64,000 nucleotides of DNA from Lamellibrachia columna (taxonomy: Eukaryota > Annelida > Polychaeta > Sabellida > Siboglinidae). Below, one piece after another: positions 36,131-47,112 of the stretch. Under the pieces are notes generated by a model. It was not told where the DNA came from, ran no database searches, and worked only from the letters and a program-made list of their open reading frames with translations. Within the stretch, counting starts at the first letter, position 1; each line of letters opens with the position of its first letter. The stretch is from positions 38,890,595 to 38,954,594 of the forward strand of contig OY759263.1 in the NCBI GenBank assembly GCA_963662155.1. Direction: 5' to 3'. Made by a program: the position numbers and the translations under genes.

Positions 36131-37027
36131 CTCATGTCATGTTAAAACTTGGCAGGACATTTTCTGACAAATACAGAGGTGCCAACTATTACGATTAGAG
36201 CATAATAATTACAATATTTAGCCATGCATTACGCCTAACCCTCCATAGCTGGTTACGGTCAGTATTTTTTTAATTAAATAATTAAAATGCAATGTCCCCA
36301 TCTTGCCAGTCATAACCTGCTGTCGGTTGCTGTTGTCTTAACCCGGCAGACCGTTTGCGCCATCCGATTAACGCAGGTGCCGTTGTTCATTGCCATGGTG
36401 GCGGACTAAATATGGACTAAACCATGTAATAGGTGGTGTAAGGATTAAATGTGCACGAGTAGCGCAAGAGCTGACGCGTAACCATGTTTATTGTCAAAAG
36501 TGTCGAGCCGATATTAACATTGGACACAGTGGATTGTACCGTACGACTGTCGAAAACATGTTGAATCAGTGCGGCACGTACAGGCCGCTGGCAAAGCATG
36601 TTGTAAGATCGATACTTTCTTTTCAAAAGATACCGAATTTGCCACAATGCTGAGACGCTGTTCATATCATTTCTTATAGAACATAACATTCCGATAGCAG
36701 TAAATGATCACGCCGGACCTCTTTTTAAAAGAATGTTTCCAGATTCCAAAATTGCTACTCAATATGCCAGTGGCCAAACAAAGACAACTGCAGTTGTAGA
36801 AAAGCCAAGGAATGTGATGATAATATTAGTACCATTCTTCAGAAAGGACCCTACAGTATTGTTACTGATGCCAGCAAAGATATGGAGAGCATAAAATTGT
36901 TCCCTCTTGCGGTAAAGTATTTTGACAGTAAACAAGGCAAAGTTATATGCATGTTGTTGTGGAGTCTATTTTTTTTTTTATTATGGACCATGCTTTGGAA
37001 GAACGAGGCATTACTTGACAAAATTGC

Positions 37028-37765
37028 ATGAGTTTGGGAGCAGACAATGCCAATGTTATGCAAGGGCTACTCAAGGGAGTTGCTGCATTTGTGAAGCAGA
37101 TTCCGCCTAGTGTGTTTGTGCTTGGATGTCCATGTCATCTCATGCATCTAGCAGCAGAAACAGCATGTGAACAGCTACCAGTTGTTGAAAACATCTTAAT
37201 TGATGTCTTTTATTACTTGGACAAGAGTTCAAACAGACACCAAGACTTCAAATGATTCCAGTCTCTGTGCAGTGTAGAAACCTGTAAGATATTGAAATAT
37301 GTGAACAACTATTGGCTGTCACTCAAACGGAAAGAGAAACATAGGAAAGGGAATGCTTCTCAGTCGTCACCAAAACCGGCAAACCCTCTCGTGAAGTCGA
37401 GCAGCAATACTGCAAGCAACCCTAGCAAGATGTCTGACCATAGCCAAGCTAGCACCAAACACAATGTCACCAAGACAAACAGAGAGGACACTGCAAACAA
37501 CCCTAGCAAGACGTCTGACCATAGCCAAGCTAGCACCAAACACACTGTCACCAAGACAAACAGAGAGGACACTGCAAGCAACCCCAGCAAGATGTCTGAC
37601 CATAGCCAAGCTAGCACCAAACACAATGTCACCAAGACAAACAGAGAGGGCACTGCAAACAAAGTGAACAGCGATTCTGTTAACAAGACTACTAAGGACA
37701 GTAAAACTGGAATGTCAAAGTCAAGTGAAACTGAAAAACATGCAGAATATTCCAGGGTCCTTTGA
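37028..37765 (+). pseudogene. hAT transposase, central part with 81-bp repeats
   Basis: 37028-37252 encodes SLGADNANVMQGLLKGVAAF and SVFVLGCPCHLMHLAAETAC, the DDE/insertion-domain block of a widespread hAT family. After a stop, 37292-37765 reads KYVNNYWLSLKRKEKH and then three 27-residue repeats (SDHSQASTKHNVTKTNRE) that have no counterpart in the family. They replace the expected RWLSLE continuation. Confidence 0.75.
37399..37650 (+). repeat. 81-bp coding repeat, three units
   Basis: Three in-frame copies of AGCAACCCTAGCAAGATGTC and following sequence, 81 bp each, with a few base differences. The unit is a multiple of three, so the frame stays open. Confidence 0.92.
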
Positions 37766-38806
37766 TCTCTCTGGTTACATGTTCAAACAAATTCAACTAA
37801 GGGAAATACATGCAAAAACTAAAGCAGAGGAAGAAAAAGAAAAGGCCAAAAAGATGTGTGCTGAAAAAAAATCCAATCTGACACTGGCCAGGGTTGTGAG
37901 AATCAAGAAGTTCTTTGGAAATCAGAACAATGAGCTGTACTGTATGTTCCTGAAAGCAATAATTCCCTTTTTTGATAGTGCAAATGTGCTATTGCAAAGG
38001 GATGAGCCATACATTCACATACTTTGGAGCACTTTAAGAGATCAGCTGAAAGATTTGATGGTTAGGTTTGTGGCATTCGCAAGTGACAAAGGAGATATAC
38101 CGGCACTGCTGACAGAAGTAAAGTATAAAGATTTGATGGGTAGGTTTGTGGCATTTACAAGTGACAAAGGAGATATACAGGTACTGCTGACAGAAGTAAA
38201 GTATAAAGATTTGATGGTTAGGTTTGTGGCATTTACAAGTGACAAAAGAGATATACCGGTACTGCTGACAGAAGTAAAGTATAAAGATTTGATGGTTAGG
38301 TTTGTGGCATTTACAAGTGACAAAGGAGATATACCGGTACTGCTGACAGAAGTAAAGTATAAAGATTTGATGGTTAGGTTTGTGGCATTCGCAAGTGACA
38401 AAGGAGATATACCGGTACTGCTGACAGAAGTAAAGTATAAAGATTTGATGGTTAGGTTTGTGGCATTCGCAAGTGACAAAGGAGATATACCGGTACTGCT
38501 GACAGAAGTAAAGTATAAAGATTTGTTGGTTAGGTTTGTGGCATTCGCAAGTGACAAAGGAGATATACCGGTACTGCTGACAGAAGTAAAGTATAAAGAT
38601 TTGTTGGTTAGGTTTGTGGCATTCACAAGTGACAAAGGAGATATACCGGTACTGCTGACAGAAGAAAAGTATAAAGATTTGATGGTTAGGTTTGTGGCAT
38701 TCGCAAGTGACAAAGGAGATATACCGGTACTGCTGACAGAAGTAAAGTATAAAGATTTGATGGTTAGGTTTGTGGCATTCACAAGTGACAAAGGAGATAT
38801 ACCGGT
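37725..38806 (+). pseudogene. hAT transposase, C-half with 78-bp coding repeats
   Basis: Open frame with VRIKKFFGNQNNELYCMFLKAIIP and LLQRDEPYIHILWSTL, typical of the same hAT family, reaching LMVRFV. From about 38040 the 26-residue unit KDLMVRFVAFASDKGDIPVL (plus LTEVKY) is repeated about ten times. The unit comes from the transposase itself. The frame is cut at 38807 by a Tigger-type insertion and resumes at 40048. Confidence 0.8.
38040..38806 (+). repeat. 78-bp coding repeat, about ten units
   Basis: Units begin AAAGATTTGATGGTTAGGTT. Differences between units are mostly single bases (ACA/GCA, ATG/TTG). All stay open because 78 is divisible by three. Confidence 0.95.
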
Positions 38807-38807
38807 A

Positions 38808-40047
38808 CAGTAGTACCTGCCTTCAACGGACCCTCCGATGAGCGGACACCTGCTATGTCGGGACACTTTCTCAATGTACGGACTGTTTTACCATGTTAAT
38901 GTCTCTCTGATAAGGGGACACCTGGTGAACGCGGACAGCGGACAGGATATTTTGGTTTTCTGTCCCTGCTAAGGTGGACAGTAATAATTATTTTCGTAAT
39001 TTTTTTCTCGAAATATTTTATTTCAAAAATGGCGATGGACAAACAGCACGGTGTGTAGTGGGAAAAACAATGTTATATCACGAATTCGGATATTAGGCTG
39101 TTGGTCGTGGACCCCGATTTTCTGCCGCCGAGGGAAATGCCAAATGGGCCTGCTTAAACCAACTTAGAATTGCTTTGACAATTCTCAAGAAACAGTTAAA
39201 CAATGTCAACGACAATGAAAGACTGTCAACAAGTTGTTTGTTTGGCTTCGCTGATGTTGGCTTCGCTTAGGCAGTTTGAAATTGCAATCGAGATTCACAA
39301 ATATGCCTCGCATAAGAATCATAGAAACAGTCCTAAATGCAATTTAGTATGCAGTACTAATATGACACTGGGGTGAAATGGCATGCCTCCAATCTAAACG
39401 ACGCGAAACCAACATGCCAAAGGCGCTACCGGTGCGAGAAAATACGAATTCATCATCTGCATATGAAACGACTAATCGATGCTTAGTCGTGCATCATAAA
39501 TTTATGCTTCGGTCGAGATCAGTTGAAAATCGAGGTGAAATGATTATTAATTCTGCCTATTGTCGTTTTCTATGTTTAATCAGCTTACATACTGCGTGTG
39601 TCAACTCATATACGTTTTCGGCTGCTCAAATCCAGGTTATTATTTTCGATTCGTAGGCCTATTAGTTCAGTACATCGTCATCATAGTTCCATAACGGTAT
39701 ACGTACATGTATTTTATTCAGTTAACGATTAAACAGGGAGTGACATTTATAAATAATACACGTTGATGGTAGTTGACTTGTTTATTAAGCTCTATAAACT
39801 GCATATTGCCGTATAAGACAGTGCTGCAAGCACACTTTGGCTTCGACAGCATTCTTGGACTTGGAGCAGCGGGCGGGCACCGATCGCTGTTGGTTAGTAG
39901 CACCCTGGTGGCAGACATGGGAACACCTAAGGCGCCTTATTTTGGCCCTCCACTCCAGCATGCCTGTCCCTCCGACGAGGGGACATCTGCCATGTCGGGA
40001 CACTTTTGCTTGGATACAGAAGGGTCCGTTGAAGGCAGGTACTACTG
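38808..40047. mobile_element. Tigger-type nonautonomous element in the hAT gene
   Basis: Perfect 27-bp terminal inverted repeats starting CAGTAGTACCTGCCTTCAAC, flanked by TA (38806-38807 and 40048-40049). Removing the element and one TA restores a normal 78-bp unit (CCGGTA then CTGCTGACAG). Shared sub-terminal words (ATGTCGGGACACTTT) extend the symmetry. No transposase in 1240 bp. Confidence 0.95.
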
Positions 40048-40049
40048 TA

Positions 40050-40724
40050 CTGCTGACAGAAGTAAAGTATAAAGAAATGGAAAATCAAAAGGAAAATGCT
40101 GACATCTTCATTGGTCAGGCAGCCAAGAAGTTTCTGTATGCCAACAAGGAGCAGCTGAATGTTCCTACATTATAGAGAAGTATCCTTATGACAATGAATT
40201 GTTGATCAATGCCTCAGTCATAGACATTGACAAAAGGCCTGGTGCATCCTTCAGTTCACTCACATACTTCAAAGAGTGGTTTCCTTGCTTACTGCCTGTT
40301 GATGCTGACATGGATATTTGGGGAATTTCTTCGGTATCAGGTGGAGCAGTTTCCGAAGGAGCTAACACCTCAAAGAATTGATGCAGCATGGCATTTACAG
40401 ATGACAGATGCAAATGGTGTCAAGACGTTTTCCATGCTAGCTAGTGTTGCCACGCGAATATTAATCATATTCCACAGTAATGCTGACTGTGAAAGGACAT
40501 TCAACATTGTCAGGAAAAACAAAACGGAATTCCAGCCAACTTTGTCAACCAGGGTGTTGAATGCTCTGCTATCACAGAAAATATCCATGTCACCATATGG
40601 GCAAATGTGCTACAAGCTGCAATATTCCAAAGACATACTCAGAAAGACAAAACAGGCAATAGCTAGCAAACAGTTAGCAAGGTATATGTTTTCATTCTTT
40701 GTGTGTTGCATGAATTGCTGCTGA
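40050..40724 (+). pseudogene. hAT transposase C-terminus
   Basis: After the inserted element the frame continues EVKYKEMENQKENADIFIGQ, then in shifted frames EKYPYDNELLINA and WFPCLLPVDADMDI, and finally RILIIFHSNADCERTFNIVR through LNALLSQKISMS, the hAT dimerisation domain. Stops near 40174 and 40380 confirm decay. Confidence 0.85.
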
Positions 40725-40881
40725 CTGACACATTAGTACATGTTGTGTATTATTCAGAGTGTGACAAATTGCATTTTAACCAATCTTCTCAGGGTTTGGG
40801 AGTGTATGTCGACCCCCGCAATTCCCGCTGGGTCATCGCAAGGGTATTACACTTTTACATCATCAGAAGTTGGCCCCTCTG

Positions 40882-41484
40882 CAAAGATATTTGTGTCTAA
40901 AGATAATATTCAACTCAGCGAAGCACTGGACCAGTCTCTACCAAATTTTAGTACTGTGTTTAGCTTTCCTTATATGCACGAGCATGGCTGTGTAGACATT
41001 GCTCAACTAACAAATTTTATGTATTTCTTTTTAAAAAAATTTCCTAAATAACTATCCAACATATACCAAACAAGAGATTGCAGTGCATATTAGTATCTTT
41101 CGAATCAAACAAAACAATACAATTAGTAATGAAGTTGGATGTATTTGGGGTTCTCAGAAATTATTATTTATTGAAATACAAAAGTCACAAATGATGTTTA
41201 ATGCATTTGTACTAATTTGAACATACTGCGTATCGGAACTTGCACCTGTGTTGTTTAAACATACCAATTTCTGTGCTTCATTTAGCCTGGCTAAATCTAG
41301 CATCTTTATTTCTGCACTAGCCACTAAATGTTGATGCTGTGTGAGCTCATTACATATTTCTAATAAGCCATTTCAATCCATGCTTATTAGAATATATTGA
41401 GCTGGATAAATACACATACGGGAAGAATGCAGAGTATGGTAAAAAACATGTTTAACTAGATTTGCTTTAATAACTATCTTCAAT
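40882..41484 (+). other. BAZ2 intron 13 segment, nothing seen
   Basis: About 600 bp of AT-rich sequence between the hAT right end and the 28-bp array. No coding or repeat signal is seen. Confidence 0.5.
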
Positions 41485-42292
41485 GTCATCTGCTCTAATT
41501 CTCTCCTCAGTGACATATGCTGTAATAACTATCCTCGGTGTCATCTGCTGTAATAAGTATCCTCAGTGTCATCTGCTGTAATACATGTCCTCAATGTCAT
41601 TTGCTGTAATAACTGTCCTCAATATTATCTGCTGTAAGAACTGTCCTCAGTGTCATCTTCTGTAATAACTGTCCTCAATGTTATCTGTTGTAATAAATGT
41701 CATCAGTGTTATCTGCTGTAATACATGGCCTCAGTGTCATCTGCTGTAATAAATGTCCTCATTGTTATCTGCTGTAATAAATGTCCTCAGTGTTATCTGC
41801 TCTAATACATGGCCTCAGTGTTATCTGCTGTAATACATGGCCTCAGTGTCATCTGCTGTAATAAATGTCCTCAGTGTTATCTGCTCTAATACATGGCCTC
41901 AGTGTTATCTGCTGTAATACATGGCCTCAGTGTCATCTGCTGTAATAAATGGCCTCAGTGTTATCTGCTGTAATATATGGCCTCAGTGTCATCTGCTGTA
42001 ATACATGGCCTCAGTGTCATCTGCTGTAATACATGGCCTCAGTGTCATTTGCTCTAATAAATGTCCTCAATTTCATCTGCTGTAATAACTATCCTCAATA
42101 GCATCTACTGTAATAACTGTACTCAATGTCATCTGCTGTATTAATTGTCCTCAGTGTCATCTGCTGTAATAACTGTCCTCAATGACATCTGCTGTAATAG
42201 CTGTCCTCAGTGTTATCTGCTCTAATAAATGTCCTCATTGTCATCTGCTCTAATAAATGTCCTCTGCATCATCTGCTCTAATAATTGTCTTG
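41485..42292 (+). repeat. 28-bp minisatellite abutting exon 14
   Basis: About 29 variable units of CATCTGCTGTAATAACTGTC plus CTCAGTGT. It ends about 10 bp before the exon 14 acceptor, and many units read GTCCTCAG. Confidence 0.95.
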
Positions 42293-42303
42293 TGTCACTG
42301 CAG

Positions 42304-42393
42304 TGCTGTCAGATATGTTGCCATGACGACAATGAGGCAGAACTGCTATTGTGTGATTGTTGTGACAAGGGCTACCACACATACTGCTTTAAG
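42304..42393 (+). CDS. BAZ2: BAZ2 exon 14: PHD finger 1, first part
   Basis: Thirty codons, acceptor CACTGCAG, donor AAG/GTAGGT. Encodes CQIC, then ELLLCDCCDKGYHTYC, giving the first six zinc ligands of a C4HC3 finger in the expected spacing. Confidence 0.96.
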
Positions 42394-42865
42394 GTAGGTC
42401 ACATTGGTGGTCATCCTCTTTATCAAGTACATCTCAATTTGGCATAGAAGCGCAATTTCCACACAACTAAAATATAAATGTATCCCCTAATTCCAATTTC
42501 TAGTCTCACGCACGCATGCACGTGCACACCCACACACATTAGGGTGCACACCCACACACATTAGGGTGCCCCACATTTATTTGGGGAAATGTTCTGGTTT
42601 TACCCTCCCATTTGGTGCCATTGGCAGAAAAACTCTCCTTCCTAAATGTCAAACCATTTGAATAATATTTAGGGCTCCCAGACCTTTCATCAATTTGAAG
42701 TTTCCCCTCTACATAAATGGCTATATTCTTTTAAGTTGCATCATTTATTGTGCACATGGTAATCATGGTATTGGGGTGCATGTGTCCAAACTTTTGTATT
42801 CAGATTGTGTCTGGCACAGTCTAGAATATCGATTGATGTGATGTTTGTGTATTAATTGTTTACAG

Positions 42866-42922
42866 CCAAAGCTTGAAAACATTCCAGAAGGTGACTGGTA
42901 TTGTTATGAATGCATATCAAAG
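42866..42922 (+). CDS. BAZ2: BAZ2 exon 15: PHD finger 1, last part
   Basis: Nineteen codons: PKLENIPEGDWYCYECISK. The final CxxC after Trp completes the finger, as in PKITTIPDGDWFCPAC of BAZ2B. Donor AAG/GTGAGT. Confidence 0.96.
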
Positions 42923-43187
42923 GTGAGTTGATTTTGTAAAAAAAAAATCAAATACAGTAAGCCATATTTCAAATCAGTGATGTATTTTAACTAAAAAAGT
43001 CAGTATGTTACATATTGAATCAAATAGCAATGTTGAATAAACAGATTTTAGTATTGGTGTTGGTGAGGTTTGGTTATTATTTACAATTATTTTATTTGTT
43101 TGGAATCACAACATAATAGTCTCTTCATATAGGACAACTGAAACATATTGTATTAATCACAATTTGTATTTTAAGACAGCTAGTTAA

Positions 43188-44500
43188 GGTGGCCAACTAC
43201 ATTGAAATCATGCTATCCGTGCATCAGTCTGCGCAACATTGTTATGACAGTGATTAAATCAACACAAAAGTCATATTGTCGATTGAAACTATGTCCATAA
43301 TGCCAACAGTTAACACAAATGATACATTTATTGGTAAAAGAACGTTAATAAGAACTGAGACCATTATAAATTAAACGTTATACATATGGCGCCTCTTGCA
43401 GATAAGCGTGATAGCAAACCTCAATTTAAGACCAGCACTTCATGATTTTGTTCTATGTGTGTAGAGATGAATAATAAATGAACATTTGGCCTACTTTACT
43501 GCAGACATTACTCCTTGTGGGTCAGATTTGGGTTTAGATAACAATATTACCATAATATGGCATTTTACAAGAACATTTGGTTAGGGCTGTGCTTTCAAGA
43601 TAGCAAAACAAAAATTTTTGTCTGGGACTTGGAGTTTTTTTTATATAGAGATAAATGATAAATAAAAAATTACTGAAATGCCATTACTGATTGTGGTCAA
43701 ATATGGATTTTGATAATAATTGTTCTATTTTTGCTGCTGTTAGATATTAAAAAAATTTGCATGGCAACCTCCAATTTTTTTTGCCTTTTTATAGAGATAA
43801 ATAATAAACATTTCTGCCAAGTTTACTGAAGTGACAGTACTCCTTGTGGGTCAAATATTGAATAAATATTGTAAAAATTTAGATGTATTTCCATGACTTA
43901 ATAAATTACATAAAATAATAAATTTCAAAATTGTTATGCATGGCTGATGTATTATGATTTATATAATATTAACATATCAAATTGCAATATTCCTGCAAGT
44001 TTTATATTTGAATAGTAAATAAATCTTGTCGACTAAATATGACCAGAGCACAGTATTTTGCTGGTGACCTAGTTGTTACTATGTCAGATATAAAAAAAAA
44101 TTGCTCTGGACCCCCAACTTTATTTGCCTTTTTATAGAGAAATAATAAATGAACATATCAGCCAAGCTTTACCAAAGTGACTTTACTCCTAGAGGGGCAA
44201 ATGTTGAATATTGTCAAAATTTAGCCAAAATGTTTTTTTTTTCTGTGACTTAATAAGATACATAAAATAATAAATTTTACCATTTTTATTATGCGAGCAT
44301 ATTATGTTATGTCAGATTATGATCAGAATACAGTATTTTGCTGATTTTACTGGTGATGTAGCTGTTACTATGCCAGATATAAAAAATTCACGGGAGCCCC
44401 CAACTTTTTTTGCCTTTCTAGGTTTTTGAGGTTTAATGGATTTCAAACAACCTTTAAAATTTTAAGTTTCATTACTTTTATTTCAGGGTAATCGGCCACC
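43188..44500. mobile_element. TTAA-flanked nonautonomous element
   Basis: Short inverted ends GGTGGCC and GGCCACC, each bordered by TTAA (43184-43187, 44501-44504), the target of piggyBac and Kolobok transposons. Inside, a diverged segment of about 330 bp with TTGCCTTTTTATAGAGA and ACTCCTTGTGGGTCAAAT-like words recurs three to four times. No coding frame. The short inverted repeat limits certainty. Confidence 0.7.
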
Positions 44501-44579
44501 TTAAATACCTTTGCATTTACAAACAGACTGAAAGAAAAAGCTGTAAAATAATTACTTGAGCATGTTTGTTACTGTGCAG

Positions 44580-44692
44580 GCAACTGGAGACCCGTGTTGC
44601 TTTGTGTGTGGCGGTCAAGGCTTCAAGTTGGCTGAATGTGAACATTGTACTCGAGCCATTCACATAGACTGCATGGACCCCCCATTGTCAAG
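44580..44692 (+). CDS. BAZ2: BAZ2 exon 16: PHD finger 2, first part
   Basis: Acceptor GTGCAG, donor AG/GTTAGT. Encodes ATGDPCCFVCGGQG, then ECEHCTRAIHIDC and DPPLSR. CxxC, CxxC and HxxC are spaced as in a PHD finger, and DPPLSR is a common PHD turn. Vertebrate BAZ2A/B have no finger here, so this is an added or ancestral module. The partial sequence alone could suit other zinc-binding folds. Confidence 0.88.
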
Positions 44693-44887
44693 GTTAGTTG
44701 GTATTAATAGGCCAATAAACACTCATATACAATTAACATTCATCTTCACTTAATATAATCAGGCAACTATCTATTTGAGAGATTTACGAGTGAAGCTATG
44801 AGAGTTTATAAAAGTAGTTTATGACAAGAAAACCATTTGTTTCACATCCAAAAAATGTGTAATGAAGTTGGTTTGCATGTCAGACAG

Positions 44888-46436
44888 TGTTTTTGTGGGT
44901 CTCCACATGTGGGAACGTGTTTGTGTGGGTCTCCACATGTGGGAATGTGTTTGTGTGAGTCTCCACATATGGAAACGTGTTTGTGTGAGTTTCCACATGT
45001 GGGAACGTGTTTGTGTGAGTTTCCACATGTGGGAATGTGTTTGTGTGGGTCTCCACATGTGGGAATGTGTTTGTGTGGGTCTCCACATGTGGGAACGTGT
45101 TTGTGTGAGTTTCCACATGTGGGAACGTGTTTGTGTGAGTCTCCACATGTGGGAACGTGTTTGTGTGAGTCTCCACATGTGGGAAAGTGTTTGTGTGAGT
45201 CTCCACATGTGGGAATGTGTTTGTGTGAGTCTCCACATGTGGGAACGTGTTTGTGTGAGTCTCCACATGTGGGAACGTGTTTGTGTGGGTCTCCACATGT
45301 GGGAACGTGTTTGTGTGAGTTTCCACATGTGGGAACGTGTTTGTGTGAGTTTCCACATGTGGGAATGTGTTTGTGTGGGTCTCCACATGTGGGAACGTGT
45401 TTGTGTGAGTCTCCACATGTGGGAACGTGTTTGTGTGAGTCTCCACATGTGGGAACGTGTTTGTGTGGGTCTCCACATGTGGGAACGTATTTGTGTGGGT
45501 CTCCACATGTGGGAACGTGTTTGTGTGGGTCTCCACATGTGGGAACGTGTTTGTGTGAGTCTCCACATATGGGAACGTGTTTGTGTGAGTCTCCACGTGT
45601 GGGAACGTGTTTGTGTGGGTTTCCACAAGTGGGAACGTGTTTGTGTGATCTCCACATGTGGGAACGTATTTGTGTGAGTTTCCACATGTGGGAACGTGTT
45701 TGTGTGGGTCTCCACATGTGGGAATGTGTTTGTGTGGGTCTCCACATGTGGGAACGTGTTTGTGTGAGTTTCCACATGTGGGAACGTGTTTGTGTGAGTC
45801 TCCACATGTGGGAACGTGTTTGTGTGAGTCTCCACATGTGGGAACGTGTTTGTGTGAGTCTCCACATGTGGGAATGTGTTTGTGTGAGTCTCCACATGTG
45901 GGAACGTGTTTGTGTGAGTCTCCACATGTGGGAACGTGTTTGTGTGGGTCTCCACATGTGGGAACGTGTTTGTGTGAGCTTCTACATGTGGGAACGTGTT
46001 TTTGTGAGTTTCCACATGTGGGAATGTGTTTGTGTGGGTCTCCACATGTGGGAACGTGTTTGTGTGAGTCTCCACATGTGGGAACGTGTTTGTGTGAGTT
46101 TCCACATGTGGGAACGTGTTTGTGTGGGTCTCCACATGTGGGAACGTATTTGTGTGGGTCTCCACATGTGGGAACGTGTTTGTGTGAGTCTCCACATGTG
46201 GGAACGTGTTTGTGTGAGTCTCCACATGTGGGAACGTGTTTGTGTGAGTCTCCACATGTGGGTGGGAATGTGTTTGTGTGAGTCTCCACGTATGGGAACG
46301 TGTTTGTGTGAGTCTCCACGTGTGGGAACGTGTTTGTGTGGGTTTCCACAAGTGGGAACGTGTTTGTGTGATCTCCACATGTGGGAACGTATTTGTGTGG
46401 GTCTCCACATGTGAGAACGTGTTTGTATGAATGTTT
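44888..46436 (+). repeat. 30-bp minisatellite before exon 17
   Basis: About 51 units of GTGTTTGTGTGAGTCTCCAC plus ATGTGGGAAC, with ordered G/A and C/T variants and a few odd units (45650, 46262). CCACATGTGG in each unit is a perfect palindrome. Long open frames on both strands follow from the unit being a multiple of three. A block near 45555-45680 recurs at 46275-46405. Confidence 0.97.
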
Positions 46437-46486
46437 CTACTGTGTCTAGGATGTGATGCTATTGACAGTGAATGTTCTATGTCTAG

Positions 46487-46529
46487 GATGCCGCGCAAGT
46501 GGTGCTGTGCAGCCTGCGCAGGGGTCAAG
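46487..46529 (+). CDS. BAZ2: BAZ2 exon 17: PHD finger 2, last part
   Basis: Micro-exon of 43 bp, acceptor TGTCTAG, donor AAG/GTGAGT. Encodes MPRKWCCAACAGVK, supplying the closing W-x-C-x2-C of the second finger. The acceptor word TGTCTAGGATG also occurs 46 bp upstream (46442-46452), making a decoy acceptor. Confidence 0.88.
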
Positions 46530-46897
46530 GTGAGTGTGGTGAGCTAGCCAAGTTGATTTAGTAGTTATTCATGCATGAAGTCAGTTTTGAATAAACCAGA
46601 TGTTGGGCGAGGGTGGCAGAGATGCTGAATTTGATCATTTCAAGAATTATATGTTCGGGCAAGTGTATGTCATTGAAGCCAGGCCACGTTAGTAAGACAT
46701 TGATAGTCAGTTACTCTCTCAGTTCAACACATTTATGTCTTATTGTCCAATCCAAGAAATTTAGCCACATTGAGTTTGTTGCACTAATCTTGATCTATGA
46801 AATGCAGGACAGCCAGCAATTGACTGAGATAACTTTAATGGTGATGTACTTGATTAAGTTGTGTGTTGACTTTACTGAAAACTGATTGGTACAATAG

Positions 46898-47112
46898 GGC
46901 AAGTCCCGGAAGCGGCGTAAACCTGTGTCAAGCAAGGGAGACACAGTGCGAAGTACAGCCAGCCGGACAGCCGAGTCTGGTGGGACAATTAGTGGCCAGG
47001 CTGTGGTGGAGCGGGAGGCCAAAGAGGAAGACAAGAAGGAAGCGGGTCAACAGGAGGATGAGAACAAGGGAGATGACGATACTTGCACTGTTGATGTGAT
47101 GGCACCTTGCAG
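46898..47112 (+). CDS. BAZ2: BAZ2 exon 18: basic/acidic linker, repeat-extendable 3' end
   Basis: Acceptor CAATAG. Encodes GKSRKRRKPVSSKG (basic), then EREAKEEDKKEAGQQEDEN (acidic) and ends TVDVMAPCR. The first usable donor is TGCAG/GTCAGT at 47112, two bases into an Arg codon, which joins exon 19 correctly. A 60-bp unit starting inside the exon repeats this end about 30 times, so the exon can end at 47112 or at 60-bp steps up to about 48850, adding 20 residues each time. Which donor is used cannot be told from sequence. Confidence 0.85.

Larger units (their letters stand above)
36174..40881 (+). mobile_element. hAT transposon, interrupted and internally expanded
   Basis: Ends are CAGAGGTGCCAACT and the inverse of CAGAGGGGCCAACT. 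The flanking 8-mers GACAAATA and CAAAGATA match at only 5 of 8, so any target duplication is worn. Inside are a BED-like finger remnant (near 36480, CQKC), HAGPLFKRMFPDSKIA, the catalytic-region block with FVLGCPCHLMHLA (37028-37252), two sets of coding tandem repeats, a 1240-bp inserted element, and the hAT C-terminal dimerisation block SNADCERTFNIVRKNKT (40470-40560). Frameshifts show it is dead. Confidence 0.88.

Noticed and set aside
36390..36653. Independent zinc-finger gene
   Set aside because: The CQKC finger remnant lies inside the hAT element and reads into its transposase after frameshifts.
38042..38866. Minus-strand 274-codon open frame
   Set aside because: Mirror of the 78-bp coding repeat on the plus strand, where the flanking hAT similarity lies.
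44819..46528. Open frames of up to 569 codons on both strands
   Set aside because: Caused by the 30-bp unit being divisible by three; the peptides are pure repeat and the real coding lies in flanking exons.
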